Shown: positions 40,708 to 49,338, counted from the first letter of the stretch. The stretch: DNA of 58,456 nt from Paracoccus sp. (in: a-proteobacteria) (GCF_030538695.1 NZ_JAUNTN010000011.1:58552-117007); one strand, 5' to 3'. Notes: generated by a model not told the origin, from the letters alone. Numbers and translations: made by a program.

Positions 40708-41863
40708 TGTTCAGGCTGTTGGCCTGCGTGATCGGGCCGGTGATGGCCGACAGCGATTTCATCCACATCACATAGGGGGCCTCGGTCACATAGACCGCAT
40801 CGCCATCGCGGATGATAAAGTCGCGGGCCAGGAACATTCCGTCCGGCTTGGTCAGGTCCAGCACATAGGCCACACGCTGATCGCCATAAACGGGCTTGCC
40901 AAGCACCCGGCTGGCGACCTGCTCGCCCTCAATCCGCATCACGAAAACCCCGGTCGGATCGGCGGTATTGGTGGACAGGCCGCCGACCATGGCGATGGCC
41001 TCCAGCGCGTCGATCTGTTCATTGCCAAGCGGCACCTGAGTCTGGCCACCAAGCGCGCCAAGTGCGGTAAAGCTGCGGCTGTCCTCCTCGACCAGAACCA
41101 CATCACCAGGGCGCAGGGCGATGTCATTCTGCGGATTGGAATACAGGTCGCGCAGCCAGACCTTGCCGGACTGGTTGCCACGCTTGACCGTAACCACGGC
41201 AACCTCGGGTTCCACGGTCACACCGCCGGCCTTGGCCAGCATCGCGGACAGGGTGCGGGTCGGACGCTCGATCGGGTAAACACCCTGACCACCGATCTTG
41301 CCCATCAGCGCCACGGTTGCGCCGTCACCAGCGGCCCGCGTGACCATAACCTGCGGGTCAGGGGTCTGGCTGCCGAGGCGCGAGGTGATGGTGCGGCGAA
41401 GCTGATCCGGGGTCTGACCGGCAGCGCGGATGCGGCCCGCGTAAGGCACAAAGATGTAACCGTCGCTATCCACCTGAATCTGCTGCAACTGGGTCGAACT
41501 GGCCCCCATCGAAGCCAGAAGCCCGTCATCGACGTTTTCCCAGATACCAAGGCCAAGCGTGTCGCCCGCGCGGATCTCATCGGCACCGACAGAACCAGCA
41601 TTCAGAAAGCCCGAGCTGAACCCGTAGCTCTGCTGGAACCGGGTCGATTGCGCCACGAAATCATTGACATAAACGACGTTGGTGGTGCCGCCCTTTTCGA
41701 CCGAACCGGAAAGGATCTGGTTCTTGGTCGGCCCCGAGCGTGGCAGGCCACAGGCGGCCAGCGCCGTCAGTGCGACCAGTGCAGCGATGCGCATGGTGCG
41801 GCGGCCCTTGCGGGCAGAGGCGGGCTGGCTGGCGGTTACATTTGCAGTCACGTCTGCGATCAC
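40694..41863 (-). CDS. Polysaccharide export outer-membrane lipoprotein (Wza/KpsD type)
   Basis: A 389-residue secretin-like export protein. It has a lipoprotein signal (IAALVALTALAAC, lipidated Cys38 in this numbering), a polysaccharide export domain with DEIRAGDTLGLGIWENVDDGLLAS and DSDGYIFVPYAGRIRAAGQT, then SLBB-like domains. It forms the outer-membrane channel for capsule. The GTG at 41863 has GGAGA at a usable distance; an ATG at 41794 would give a more ordinary signal peptide and is a real alternative. It sits between kpsS and kpsC. Confidence 0.9.
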   Translation of the reverse strand: MIADVTANVTASQPASARKGRRTMRIAALVALTALAACGLPRSGPTKNQILSGSVEKGGTTNVVYVNDFVAQSTRFQQSYGFSSGFLNAGSVGADEIRAGDTLGLGIWENVDDGLLASMGASSTQLQQIQVDSDGYIFVPYAGRIRAAGQTPDQLRRTITSRLGSQTPDPQVMVTRAAGDGATVALMGKIGGQGVYPIERPTRTLSAMLAKAGGVTVEPEVAVVTVKRGNQSGKVWLRDLYSNPQNDIALRPGDVVLVEEDSRSFTALGALGGQTQVPLGNEQIDALEAIAMVGGLSTNTADPTGVFVMRIEGEQVASRVLGKPVYGDQRVAYVLDLTKPDGMFLARDFIIRDGDAVYVTEAPYVMWMKSLSAITGPITQANSLNNALN

Positions 41864-41955
41864 GTCGAAGTTCTCCTGTCCCCGCGCCGATTCGGCGTCT
41901 TGCTGTTATGCGAACCTTAGCCGCATGAAGGGCTTATTACTACAATATGTTGACT

Positions 41956-43275
41956 TTATGTGTCCCGCGCGACGATTTGTTGCCGATGCGCAGCCCGCCC
42001 GCGGCTGAGGCTGTCATAGGGGTTGTCCTCGGCCAGCATCAGATCAACCACAAGGCGCAAGGCATGGGCGCGGGACCGCGCCGCATAAAAACCGCCGGGG
42101 ATCTGTGAGGTTTCCAGCAAATAGTCCCGATAGATCCGATAGGCGGCGGCATCGGGGCGCTGCGGATCGGCCATGAAACCGGCAAGGCTCTGATCCGCGA
42201 CCAGTCCCGGCTTGACAAAGACCCCACGCCCGGTCGCCAGAACCGGCAGCCCGCGCCACAACGCCTGTTGGGCTGCGGTGGAGTTGACCGTCACCGCCGA
42301 ACGCGCCAGCGCCATCAGCCCGGCCAGCTTGCCGCCAAGCACATAATGCACCCGGTCGCTGATCCCCAAACCCTGCGCCAACTGCCGGATCGTGGCACGG
42401 TCACGCGCACGGCCATCCTCCAGAGGGTGAGCCTTGAACACCAGATGATGATGACGCGGAGCATTTTCGGCAAAAGCGGTTGCCACTTCGCGGATGAAGG
42501 CTTCCTGACTGCTGTAATCGGAATGGGTGCGCAGGCTGGCATCATGGTCAAGCTGCATCAGCACCAGCACATAGGGCCAGCCGCCACGGCGGATGCGGGC
42601 GGTTTCCAGCCTGCGCTGCATGGCCAGAAATGGCGACAGGATGACCCGGCGCAGGTGCAGGCGGAACTCTTGCATGACGCTGATCTTGCGGTGGCTCTTA
42701 TAGGCCGGAAAGCCGCGGTTCGCGGTCAGCAGCAGGAAATGATACAGCGCCCCATAAAACTTGTGCTGGCGCATGTCGCCCCAGTGCGAAGGCGGGCGGC
42801 TGATCTCGGCCCGCGCATCGCGCAGATCGTGGCGCATCCGGTCGATGCTGATGTTCATCAGCTCGGACCAGCCATTCGAGCCGCCACGCTCATAGGAAAT
42901 CCAGAACGGACGCAGATAGCCTTCCTCGAACACATGCAAGGTCAGGCCAAGACGCTGCGCGGCCTCGCGCGCGGCCAGATGCACCGGGCGGGCATCGCCG
43001 TAAAGCACAATATCGGTGACACCCTTATCCGCGATGATCCGGTCCAGATGTGCGGGCCAGTCGGCAACCGGGTCCAGATGCGCAATGAAATGTGCCGGAT
43101 CAGACCAGAAAAAACGGTCCCCCGCGTTGAAACCCGCCCGCCAGACCTGCGCCCCGGCCATCCGCAGCATCCGCCCCAGCCGGTCAAAGAACGGCCCATG
43201 CGGTCCTTGCAACAACAGGAACACCCGCTCTTGCGGCAGCAGATGTGGCAGGTCTGTGTCAGAGCGTTGCGGCAT
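41956..43275 (-). CDS. kpsS: Capsular polysaccharide beta-Kdo transferase KpsS
   Basis: A 439-residue KpsS protein that adds the first Kdo to the lipid anchor, acting before KpsC. Matching segments are LLLQGPHGPFFDRLGRML near the N terminus, FEEGYLRPFWIS, and QLDHDASLRTHSDY with the later KAHPLEDG. The ATG at 43275 starts the homology; the frame upstream to 43329 does not. First gene of the kpsS-wza-kpsC run; a 92-base spacer follows it. Divergent from ribE. Confidence 0.93.
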   Translation of the reverse strand: MPQRSDTDLPHLLPQERVFLLLQGPHGPFFDRLGRMLRMAGAQVWRAGFNAGDRFFWSDPAHFIAHLDPVADWPAHLDRIIADKGVTDIVLYGDARPVHLAAREAAQRLGLTLHVFEEGYLRPFWISYERGGSNGWSELMNISIDRMRHDLRDARAEISRPPSHWGDMRQHKFYGALYHFLLLTANRGFPAYKSHRKISVMQEFRLHLRRVILSPFLAMQRRLETARIRRGGWPYVLVLMQLDHDASLRTHSDYSSQEAFIREVATAFAENAPRHHHLVFKAHPLEDGRARDRATIRQLAQGLGISDRVHYVLGGKLAGLMALARSAVTVNSTAAQQALWRGLPVLATGRGVFVKPGLVADQSLAGFMADPQRPDAAAYRIYRDYLLETSQIPGGFYAARSRAHALRLVVDLMLAEDNPYDSLSRGRAAHRQQIVARDT

Positions 43276-43432
43276 ATCGTTGCTTTTCCGAATTTTTTTG
43301 CCAATGCCACGAAATACCCCTGCTGCCAAGCGTAATAAAACTGCCGTAATGTCGCGGTGTCTTCGGCAAGTTGGGCGGCTTGCGGCGGGGACGGGGATTG
43401 ACTAGGTGACGGACAGAGCGATGGGGGCGATC

Positions 43433-44047
43433 ATGTTCACGGGGATCATTACCGATATTGGCGACATCCGCAGCCTTGAGCAGCGCGGCGACCTGCGGGC
43501 GCGGATCGGCTGTCATTATGATATGGCAGGCGTTGCCATGGGGGCTTCGATTGCCTGCGACGGGGTTTGTCTGACGGTGGTGGCCAAGGGGCCGGACTGG
43601 TTCGATGTGGATATTTCCGCCGAAAGCATCAGCAAGACAAATATCGGCGGCTGGACCGCCGGGCAGCGGCTGAACCTGGAACGGGCCTTGCGGGTGGGCG
43701 ATGAGCTTGGCGGCCATATCGTCAGCGGCCATGTCGATGGCGTGGCCGAGATCGTCAGCATCCGCGACGAAGGCGCCAGCCACCGCTTTACCTTTCACGC
43801 CCCCCGCGAACTGGCCCGGTTCATTGCGCCGAAAGGCTCGGTCGCGCTGAATGGCACGTCGCTGACGGTGAATGAGGTCAACGGCGACCATTTCGGCGTC
43901 AACATCATTCCGCATACGCAAGAGGTCACGACCTGGGGCGCGGCGCGGGAAGGCGACCGGGTGAATCTGGAAATCGACACGCTGGCGCGCTATGTCGCGC
44001 GTCTGGCCGAGATGGCAACCCCGGATGCCTCCGGCGGGGATATATAA
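43433..44047 (+). CDS. ribE: Riboflavin synthase
   Basis: A 204-residue enzyme made of two lumazine-binding repeats, dismuting two lumazines to riboflavin and the pyrimidinedione. The start MFTGIITDIG at ATG 43433 is the universal family N terminus and has a G-rich ribosome site; the ATG at 43406 is upstream extension. Repeat 1 has GASIACDGVCLTV, repeat 2 has GSVALNGTSLTVN. First gene of ribE-ribBA-ribH-nusB. No FMN riboswitch pattern was seen in the leader. Confidence 0.96.
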   Translation: MFTGIITDIGDIRSLEQRGDLRARIGCHYDMAGVAMGASIACDGVCLTVVAKGPDWFDVDISAESISKTNIGGWTAGQRLNLERALRVGDELGGHIVSGHVDGVAEIVSIRDEGASHRFTFHAPRELARFIAPKGSVALNGTSLTVNEVNGDHFGVNIIPHTQEVTTWGAAREGDRVNLEIDTLARYVARLAEMATPDASGGDI

Positions 44048-44056
44048 GGACAAAAG

Positions 44057-45181
44057 ATGACGAACCAGTATGAAAAGCCGGGGCCGGTAGAGCGCGATTG
44101 GTCGGATGTGATCTCGCGCACCGAGGATATTATTGAAGAGGCCCGAAATGGCCGCATGTTCATTCTGGTGGATCACGAAGACCGCGAGAATGAGGGCGAT
44201 CTGGTCATTCCCGCACAGATGGCAACGCCGGATGCGATCAACTTCATGGCGACACATGGGCGCGGACTGATCTGTCTGGCCATGCCGGGGGAACGGATCG
44301 ACGCGCTGGGGCTGGCGCTGATGTCGCCCAAGAACTCCAGCCGGCACGAGACCGCCTTTACCATGTCCATCGAGGCGCGTGAGGGGGTGACGACCGGGAT
44401 TTCCGCCCATGACCGGGCGCGGACGGTTTCGGTGGCAATTGATCCTGCGCGCGGGGCTGCGGATATTGCCACGCCGGGCCATGTGTTCCCCTTGCGGGCG
44501 CGGGATGGCGGGGTGCTGGTCCGTGCCGGTCACACCGAAGCCGCCGTCGATGTGGCGCGGCTGGCCGGGCTGAACCCTTCGGGCGTGATCTGCGAGATCA
44601 TGAACGAGGACGGCACCATGTCGCGCCTGCCGGATCTGGTGGGTTTTGCGCAAAAGCATGGGCTGAAGATCGGCACCATCAGCGACCTGATCGCCTATCG
44701 CCGCCGGCATGATAATCTGATCGCAGAACGGGCGCAGCGCGCCGTGACCAGCCGCTTTGGCGGTGAATGGATGATGCGGGTTTTCGCGGATGAGACGCAG
44801 GGCGCGGAACATATCGTGCTGACCAAAGGCGACCTGTCTGCGCCCGGCCCGGTGCTGGTGCGAATGCACGCGCTGGACCCGTTGCATGACGTGCTGGGGA
44901 TCGGGCGCGAGAAATCGGGCGACATCAGCGCCGCCATGCAGGCCATTGCCGATGAGGGCAGGGGCGTCGTGGTGCTGATCCGCGACCTGAACAACCTGCT
45001 GCCAGCCGATGATGAGGTCAGCCCGCAAAAGCTGCGGCAATACGGGCTTGGGGCGCAAATCCTGTCGGCACTTGGCCTGTCGGAACTGATGCTGCTGACC
45101 AACTCAGCCCCGGTGCGTGTGGTCGGGCTGGACGCCTATGGCCTCAGCATCGTTGAAACCCGTCCCATCCCCGAGGAATAA
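44057..45181 (+). CDS. ribB: 3,4-dihydroxy-2-butanone 4-phosphate synthase with degenerate GTP cyclohydrolase II domain
   Basis: A 374-residue RibBA-type fusion. The N-terminal RibB half is intact (DHEDRENEGDLVIPAQ, RHTE-like GHTEAAVDVARL, GVICEIMNEDG) and makes the four-carbon unit of riboflavin from ribulose 5-phosphate. The C-terminal half follows the cyclohydrolase II fold but lacks the zinc ligands: where active enzymes have CLTGDVFGSLRCDCG-like sequence, this one reads HALDPLHDVLGIGREKSGD. It cannot be expected to hydrolyse GTP, so ribA should exist elsewhere. Coupled to ribH by a two-base gap. Confidence 0.95.
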   Translation: MTNQYEKPGPVERDWSDVISRTEDIIEEARNGRMFILVDHEDRENEGDLVIPAQMATPDAINFMATHGRGLICLAMPGERIDALGLALMSPKNSSRHETAFTMSIEAREGVTTGISAHDRARTVSVAIDPARGAADIATPGHVFPLRARDGGVLVRAGHTEAAVDVARLAGLNPSGVICEIMNEDGTMSRLPDLVGFAQKHGLKIGTISDLIAYRRRHDNLIAERAQRAVTSRFGGEWMMRVFADETQGAEHIVLTKGDLSAPGPVLVRMHALDPLHDVLGIGREKSGDISAAMQAIADEGRGVVVLIRDLNNLLPADDEVSPQKLRQYGLGAQILSALGLSELMLLTNSAPVRVVGLDAYGLSIVETRPIPEE

Positions 45182-45183
45182 TC

Positions 45184-45693
45184 ATGGCCAGCGAGATCGA
45201 ACATCACCAGCTTGACCTGCCACGTTTCGATCAGCCGGTGCGGCTGCTGATCGTGGTGTCGCCCTATTACAAGGCAATTGCCGCGGAACTGGTTGCCGGG
45301 GCACAGGCTGTCGCGGCGACGGCAGGGGCAGAGGTCGATGTGATCGAAGTGCCGGGCGCGCTGGAAATCCCCTCGGCTATCGCCACGGCCGGACGGCTGA
45401 CGGATTACGATGGCTATGTCGCGCTGGGCTGCGTGATCCGGGGCGAAACCACGCATTATGATACGGTCTGCAATGACAGCTCACGAGGGCTGACTCTGCT
45501 GGGTTTGCAGGGGCTTGCCATCGGCAACGGTATCCTGACGGTCGAGAATTACGAACAGGCGCAGGTCCGGGCCGAGGCGGCGGGACAGAATAAAGGCGGC
45601 GGTGCGGCGGCTGCGGCCTTGCATCTGATCGCACTTTCCCGCAAATGGGCGGGCCAGAAAACCGCGCTCGGGTTCCGGCCCGAGGCTTCCTGA
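45184..45693 (+). CDS. ribH: 6,7-dimethyl-8-ribityllumazine synthase
   Basis: A 169-residue lumazine synthase, the penultimate riboflavin step, forming a pentamer or 60-mer. Motifs seen: IVVSPYYKAIAAELVAGA, EVPGALEIPSAI, ALGCVIRGETTHYD, and GNGILTVENYEQA (TPV-type motif replaced, as in several alphaproteobacteria). It lies between ribBA and nusB, as is common. Confidence 0.95.
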   Translation: MASEIEHHQLDLPRFDQPVRLLIVVSPYYKAIAAELVAGAQAVAATAGAEVDVIEVPGALEIPSAIATAGRLTDYDGYVALGCVIRGETTHYDTVCNDSSRGLTLLGLQGLAIGNGILTVENYEQAQVRAEAAGQNKGGGAAAAALHLIALSRKWAGQKTALGFRPEAS

Positions 45694-45703
45694 AAGGCTG
45701 CCT

Positions 45704-46183
45704 ATGTCCGACGCCACGCAATCTGAACGCCCCTCGCGCCGGGAACTGTCCTCGGCGGCGCGGTTCTATGCTGTGCAGGCGCTGTTCCAGATGGAGGCCG
45801 CCAGCCAGTCCGCCGATAAGGTCGGGGGCGAGTTTCTGAGCTGGCGCATCGGGATCGAAACCGAAGATGGTGCAATGCCGGATGCGGATAAGAACCTGTT
45901 TACCGGCATTCTGGATAATGTGGTGACATGGCAGGCGCGGATCGACCAGTTGACCGACCGTGCGCTGGTGGCGAAATGGCCGATCGGGCGCATTGACCCG
46001 GTGCTGCGGGCGGTGTTCCGCGCCGCCGGAGCCGAGCTGGTCGCCGCAAAAGCCCCGCCGCGTGTCGTTATCAGCGAATATCTGCGCGTGGCCGAGGCAT
46101 TTTTCACCGATGGGCGCGAAACCCGTTTCGTGAACGCGGTTCTGGACCATATGGCGCATGAGGTGCGGCCCGAAGGCTTCTGA
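45704..46183 (+). CDS. nusB: Transcription antitermination factor NusB
   Basis: A 159-residue all-helical protein that binds boxA RNA with NusE (S10) and drives antitermination of rRNA operons. The opening SRRELSSAARFYAVQALFQMEAA and the C-terminal RVVISEYLRVAEAFFTDGRETRFVNAVLDHM are canonical. It follows ribH by ten bases, the conserved ribH-nusB arrangement. Confidence 0.95.
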   Translation: MSDATQSERPSRRELSSAARFYAVQALFQMEAASQSADKVGGEFLSWRIGIETEDGAMPDADKNLFTGILDNVVTWQARIDQLTDRALVAKWPIGRIDPVLRAVFRAAGAELVAAKAPPRVVISEYLRVAEAFFTDGRETRFVNAVLDHMAHEVRPEGF

Positions 46184-46250
46184 CCGCGCTTGGCATAAGC
46201 CCCAATCATGCTTAGCTGTAGGCGCATGGGTTAACCTGGAAGGAATCGCC

Positions 46251-46580
46251 ATGCCTCAGCTTATCCGGCTTTACATCAGGAATATTGCCATTGGCCTGCT
46301 GCTGGCGCTGATCTTTACGGCGCTGCTGATCGGCTTTGACGTGGCGCGGTTGCGGCATCTGGTGCTGAACAATGGTGCCGTTGGCGTGATCGCGGTGGTC
46401 ATGCTGGTGGTGTTCAACACAATCGTTTTTGCCGCCGTGCAATTTGCCATTGCCGTGATGCGGATGGCCGATGACGGGGCCGGGCCGAAATCAGGCCGTC
46501 GAATCCGCGCGGGTGATGATGCGCCGATCTCTGCCCCGGCCCGAGTCGTCGCTGGTGTCAGTGGCCCGTCCCGGCGCTGA
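46251..46580 (+). CDS. Small membrane protein of unknown function
   Basis: A 109-residue protein with two predicted transmembrane helices (about residues 11-29 and 44-68), followed by a hydrophilic, basic cytoplasmic-type tail. The ATG at 46251 has an excellent GGAAGGAA ribosome site; frames starting earlier are not supported. It follows nusB by 67 bases and is closed by a strong terminator, so it is probably the last gene of the rib-nusB unit. Family not recognised. Confidence 0.8.
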   Translation: MPQLIRLYIRNIAIGLLLALIFTALLIGFDVARLRHLVLNNGAVGVIAVVMLVVFNTIVFAAVQFAIAVMRMADDGAGPKSGRRIRAGDDAPISAPARVVAGVSGPSRR

Positions 46581-46617
46581 GGCGTTCTTTCGAAACACAG
46601 GCCCAAGTCATTTTACG

Positions 46618-46659
46618 CACGCCCCGGTCAGGATATTCCTGCCGGGGCGTGTGACTTTT
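46618..46659 (+). terminator. Rho-independent terminator
   Basis: Long stem CACGCCCCGG-T-CAGG paired with CCTG-CCGGGGCGTG (one bulged base), loop ATATT, followed by TGACTTTT. Ends the rib-nusB-membrane protein unit. Confidence 0.92.
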
Positions 46660-46764
46660 GCAACATAAGCGGAACCCGGCAGAGGCCGACTCGCGCAGTT
46701 TTGGGTTGGACACCAGATATGGGCGAAGCTCGACATTTCGGCCTGACATATGGTGTTACAACTG

Positions 46765-46794
46765 TTGACCTTGTATAAGGCCATGTTCTTTAAT
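46765..46794 (+). promoter_or_regulatory. Candidate promoter of the DUF481 gene
   Basis: TTGACC (46765-46770), 18-base spacer, TTTAAT (46789-46794), in an AT-rich stretch. It would give a leader of about 220 bases before the ATG at 47019. Confidence 0.5.
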
Positions 46795-46799
46795 GAATT

Positions 46800-47018
46800 T
46801 TCAAAAATTACGCACGGAACTGAACTGAGAACCCACAGCTTTCCGTGAGGCGGGCGCTATCATAGCTCGCGGTTCCGTGTTTTGCGTTCACGTTTCCGTG
46901 ATAACGCATTCTTTGCGTGGCGTGGTTCCGAATGGCGGGCTGGCGCATTAGGTCATCACCAGCAGCGATGCTCGGCCCGCTATCGGGTCGATATTCTGAG
47001 AAACGAAAGGAACGAGCT
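46800..47018 (+). promoter_or_regulatory. Long structured 5' leader of the DUF481 gene
   Basis: CACGGAAC at 46813-46820 can pair with GTTCCGTG at 46872-46879 (8 bp). It can alternatively pair with TTCCGTG at 46841-46847, or with the copy at 46894-46900. The third copy also lies in its own hairpin GCGTT-CACG-TTTC-CGTG-AT-AACGC (46884-46907). These pairings exclude each other. The ribosome site AAAGGA lies at the end of the leader. No known riboswitch class was recognised. Confidence 0.4.
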
Positions 47019-47927
47019 ATGAAAGCTATTGCTCTGCTCGCAGGCGCTACCGCCATTGCACTGACCGCTCCGGCTTTTGCCCAAACCGAAATCGCGCCGG
47101 GCGCGAACATCTCGGGCGTTTCGGCCATTCAGGACGAAGTGACCGATATCCGTGACGCCGTTCGTGACGACTTTGCACGCTCGAACGACTCGCAGCGTTT
47201 CGGCCCGAACCACGGCCAGGAAGGCCTGTCGGGTGGTGTTGCGCTGACCTATGCCGGTTCGACGGGTAACGACGAATCGCAGGACTTCGGTCTGGCCGCC
47301 AACATGAACTGGAACCAGGGCGTGTTCGCTCAGGGTCTGACCATGGCGATCGCTTTCGGTGAAGACACCAACGGCAACAAGGACAAAGAAACGGTTTCGG
47401 CGATCTACGACGCCCAATACTATTTCAATGACCAGTTCTACGCCTTTGCGCTGGGCCGCTTCACCGTTGACGGCACCGTGCAGGACGACCTGAACGATCT
47501 GAACAACCTGTCGGCTGCGGATCAGGCTGACCTGATCGGCAAGTCCAAGCGTGATGGCTTCCTGGGCTTTGGTCCGGGCTACCGCATCATCAACAACGAC
47601 ACGACCGCATGGCGTGTTCAGGCTGGTGTTGGTATCCGCTACACCCAGAAAGTGACCGACGCTTATGAGCTGAACTCGAACACCGAGACCGGCTACATCG
47701 CTTCGTCGCGCTTCTACCACAAGTTCAATGACAACGTGTTCATCACGGACGATCTGGACTACCTGACCTCGAGCGACGCGGGCGACGCGATCACCAACGA
47801 GTTCGGCGTCAACTTCAAGATGTCCGACGCTCTGGCGACCCGCGTTTCCTACCGCACCGAGTATGACTCGGAGCGTGCGATCCGCACCGACAACACCCTG
47901 GGTGTTTCGCTGGTCTATGGCTTCTGA
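47019..47927 (+). CDS. DUF481 outer-membrane beta-barrel protein
   Basis: A 302-residue exported protein: signal peptide MKAIALLAGATAIALTAPAFAQ, then alternating amphipathic strands ending in the C-terminal aromatic SLVYGF typical of Bam-assembled barrels. The repeated strand pairs (GVALTYAGSTG, FYAFALGRFTVDG, WRVQAGVGIRYTQ) fit the DUF481 (YdiY) family of salt-responsive barrels. Codon use is strongly biased, as in highly expressed genes. ATG 47019 has AAAGGA eight bases before it. It is monocistronic, with its own long leader and terminator. Confidence 0.88.
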   Translation: MKAIALLAGATAIALTAPAFAQTEIAPGANISGVSAIQDEVTDIRDAVRDDFARSNDSQRFGPNHGQEGLSGGVALTYAGSTGNDESQDFGLAANMNWNQGVFAQGLTMAIAFGEDTNGNKDKETVSAIYDAQYYFNDQFYAFALGRFTVDGTVQDDLNDLNNLSAADQADLIGKSKRDGFLGFGPGYRIINNDTTAWRVQAGVGIRYTQKVTDAYELNSNTETGYIASSRFYHKFNDNVFITDDLDYLTSSDAGDAITNEFGVNFKMSDALATRVSYRTEYDSERAIRTDNTLGVSLVYGF

Positions 47928-47949
47928 TCCAACCCGGATCTGAGGTTTG

Positions 47950-47975
47950 GGGCGGTCCTTCGGGGCCGCCCTTTT
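47950..47975 (+). terminator. Rho-independent terminator of the DUF481 gene
   Basis: 9-bp stem GGGCGGTCC/GGGCCGCCC closed by a TTCG tetraloop (47959-47962; one G:U pair), then TTTT. Very stable design. Confidence 0.93.
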
Positions 47976-48289
47976 CGTTTGTGGGAAGGGCGCAAATGAA
48001 AAGCCCGCCGGGAAGGGCGGGCGTTTCAGGTGGCGGGAACCGCAGCAGCCGTGACGGCGACAGATTTCCCGAAAGCCTGAACAATCAGGTGGGCGCCAGG
48101 TAACGAAGCCAGGGCCACGACAGAGCCAGCCCCCTCGGAAAATTTATAGGCCAGTGGAAAAAAGGCCGCACACGCGCAGAGCAGAAGCCTGCCGGGGTTT
48201 CAGATAGGGGCGGGGGCGCGGCGCTGCAAGGGGCAAGGCGCTTGTTCCCGCCGCTGCGCAGGGGCAATATCGTGGAAAACGGAGGCCCC
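47976..48289. other. Gene-free stretch with a minus-strand terminator hairpin
   Basis: About 310 bases between the DUF481 terminator and the DUF1028 gene. At 48003-48022 a stem GCCCGCC/GGCGGGC followed by TTTTC on the minus strand looks like a rho-independent terminator with no gene upstream of it on that strand. Short minus-strand frames exist (for example 48085-48303) but look non-coding. Confidence 0.5.
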
Positions 48290-48876
48290 ATGACGTATTC
48301 CATCGTTGCCCGCTGTCCCCGAACGGCTCAGCTTGGCGTTGCCATAGCCACCGCCGTGCCTGCCGTGGGGGCTTTGGCCCCCTTTGCCAGCAGCAAGGGG
48401 GCGATTGCCTCGCAGGCATTTGTGAACCCCTATCTTGGGCTGGATGGGCTGCACCTGCTGGATCAGGGACAGGATGCGCAAACCGCGCTGGACGCGCTGA
48501 TCGCAGCCGATCCGGGGCGGGATACGCGGCAATTGGCAATTATTGACGCACAGGGCAGGGTGGCGCAATTCTCGGGCGTCGCCTGCAACGGCTGGTTTGG
48601 ACAAAAGGCCGGGGCGAGCTTTGGCTGTCAGGGTAACTTGCTGACCGGGCCAGAGGTCGTCGATGCGATGGCCGTCGCAATGGAAGCATCTGTCGCAGAG
48701 CCTTTGGAAGAACGCCTGATCGCCGCGCTGGTCGCCGGACAGGCGGCGGGTGGAGACCGGCGCGGGCGCAGTTTCAGCCCTTTGTTGGGGCGCTGCCGAC
48801 GCGGGATAACCCGCTAGGGGCCGCGCTACCGGCGGAAATTGGCGAAATGCTGTCGCGCAATCCGGTCGATCGCTAG
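48290..48876 (+). pseudogene. DUF1028 family gene with apparent internal deletion
   Basis: From ATG 48290 the frame gives a good DUF1028 N-terminal nucleophile-like protein (TYSIVARCPRTAQLGVAIAT, GAIASQAFVNPYLG, CQGNLL) to AGGDRRGR near residue 165. It then shifts and stops at 48817 after a meaningless tail. In another frame the sequence AQFQPFVGALPTRDNP..RNPVDR continues to a stop at 48874-48876 and looks like the normal C-terminal end. About 40-50 codons expected between the two parts are missing. The function of DUF1028 proteins is unknown. Confidence 0.65.
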
Positions 48877-48885
48877 ACCCTGCGG

Positions 48886-49338
48886 ATGGAAAACGGCGCC
48901 CCATTGCTGCCCGGCCCGCGTCTGCAACGTGGCGTTGCGCGCCTGCTGCATCAGTTGGGCCACGCCCCGCTGACCGAGTTCGTTCCTGCGCCGGGACTGC
49001 GGCTGGACGTTATTTCAGTTGGACCACAAGGCGACATCTGGGTAATCGAGTGCAAGTCCAGCCGAACGGATTTCATATCGGATCGCAAATGGCCCGGCTA
49101 TCTGGAATGGGCGGATCGGTTCTTTTGGGCCTGCGACAGCGATTTTCCCAAGGATCTGTTTCCGGCCGATCACGGGTTGATCCTTGCCGATGCCTTTGGG
49201 GCCGAGATTGCCCGTATGGCCCCCGAAAGCCGGCTGGCCGCCGCCCGGCGCAACCGGCTGATCCGCGATATTGCACGGGTCAGCACGGCGCGGCTTTTGG
49301 CGGTTCAAGATCCGCTTGGGATCAGCGCCGCTTCTTAG
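48886..49338 (+). CDS. mmcB: MmcB family DNA repair protein
   Basis: A 150-residue nuclease-fold protein linked to mitomycin C resistance in Caulobacter. The PD-(D/E)XK core is visible: LRLDVISVGPQGDIWVIECKSSRTDF near residues 38-63 supplies D...ECK. The following RKWPGYLEWADRFFWACDSDFPKDLFP is the conserved family block. It starts nine bases after the DUF1028 remnant. No GTTC-N7-GTTC LexA box was found just upstream. Its end overlaps the convergent DUF6324 gene by 17 bases. Confidence 0.9.
   Translation: MENGAPLLPGPRLQRGVARLLHQLGHAPLTEFVPAPGLRLDVISVGPQGDIWVIECKSSRTDFISDRKWPGYLEWADRFFWACDSDFPKDLFPADHGLILADAFGAEIARMAPESRLAAARRNRLIRDIARVSTARLLAVQDPLGISAAS

Noticed and set aside
43330..43432. 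FMN riboswitch upstream of ribE.
   Set aside because: The conserved FMN-box sequences are absent.
48818..48885. LexA box upstream of mmcB.
   Set aside because: No GTTC-N7-GTTC or GAAC-N7-GAAC arrangement was found in the space before the gene.
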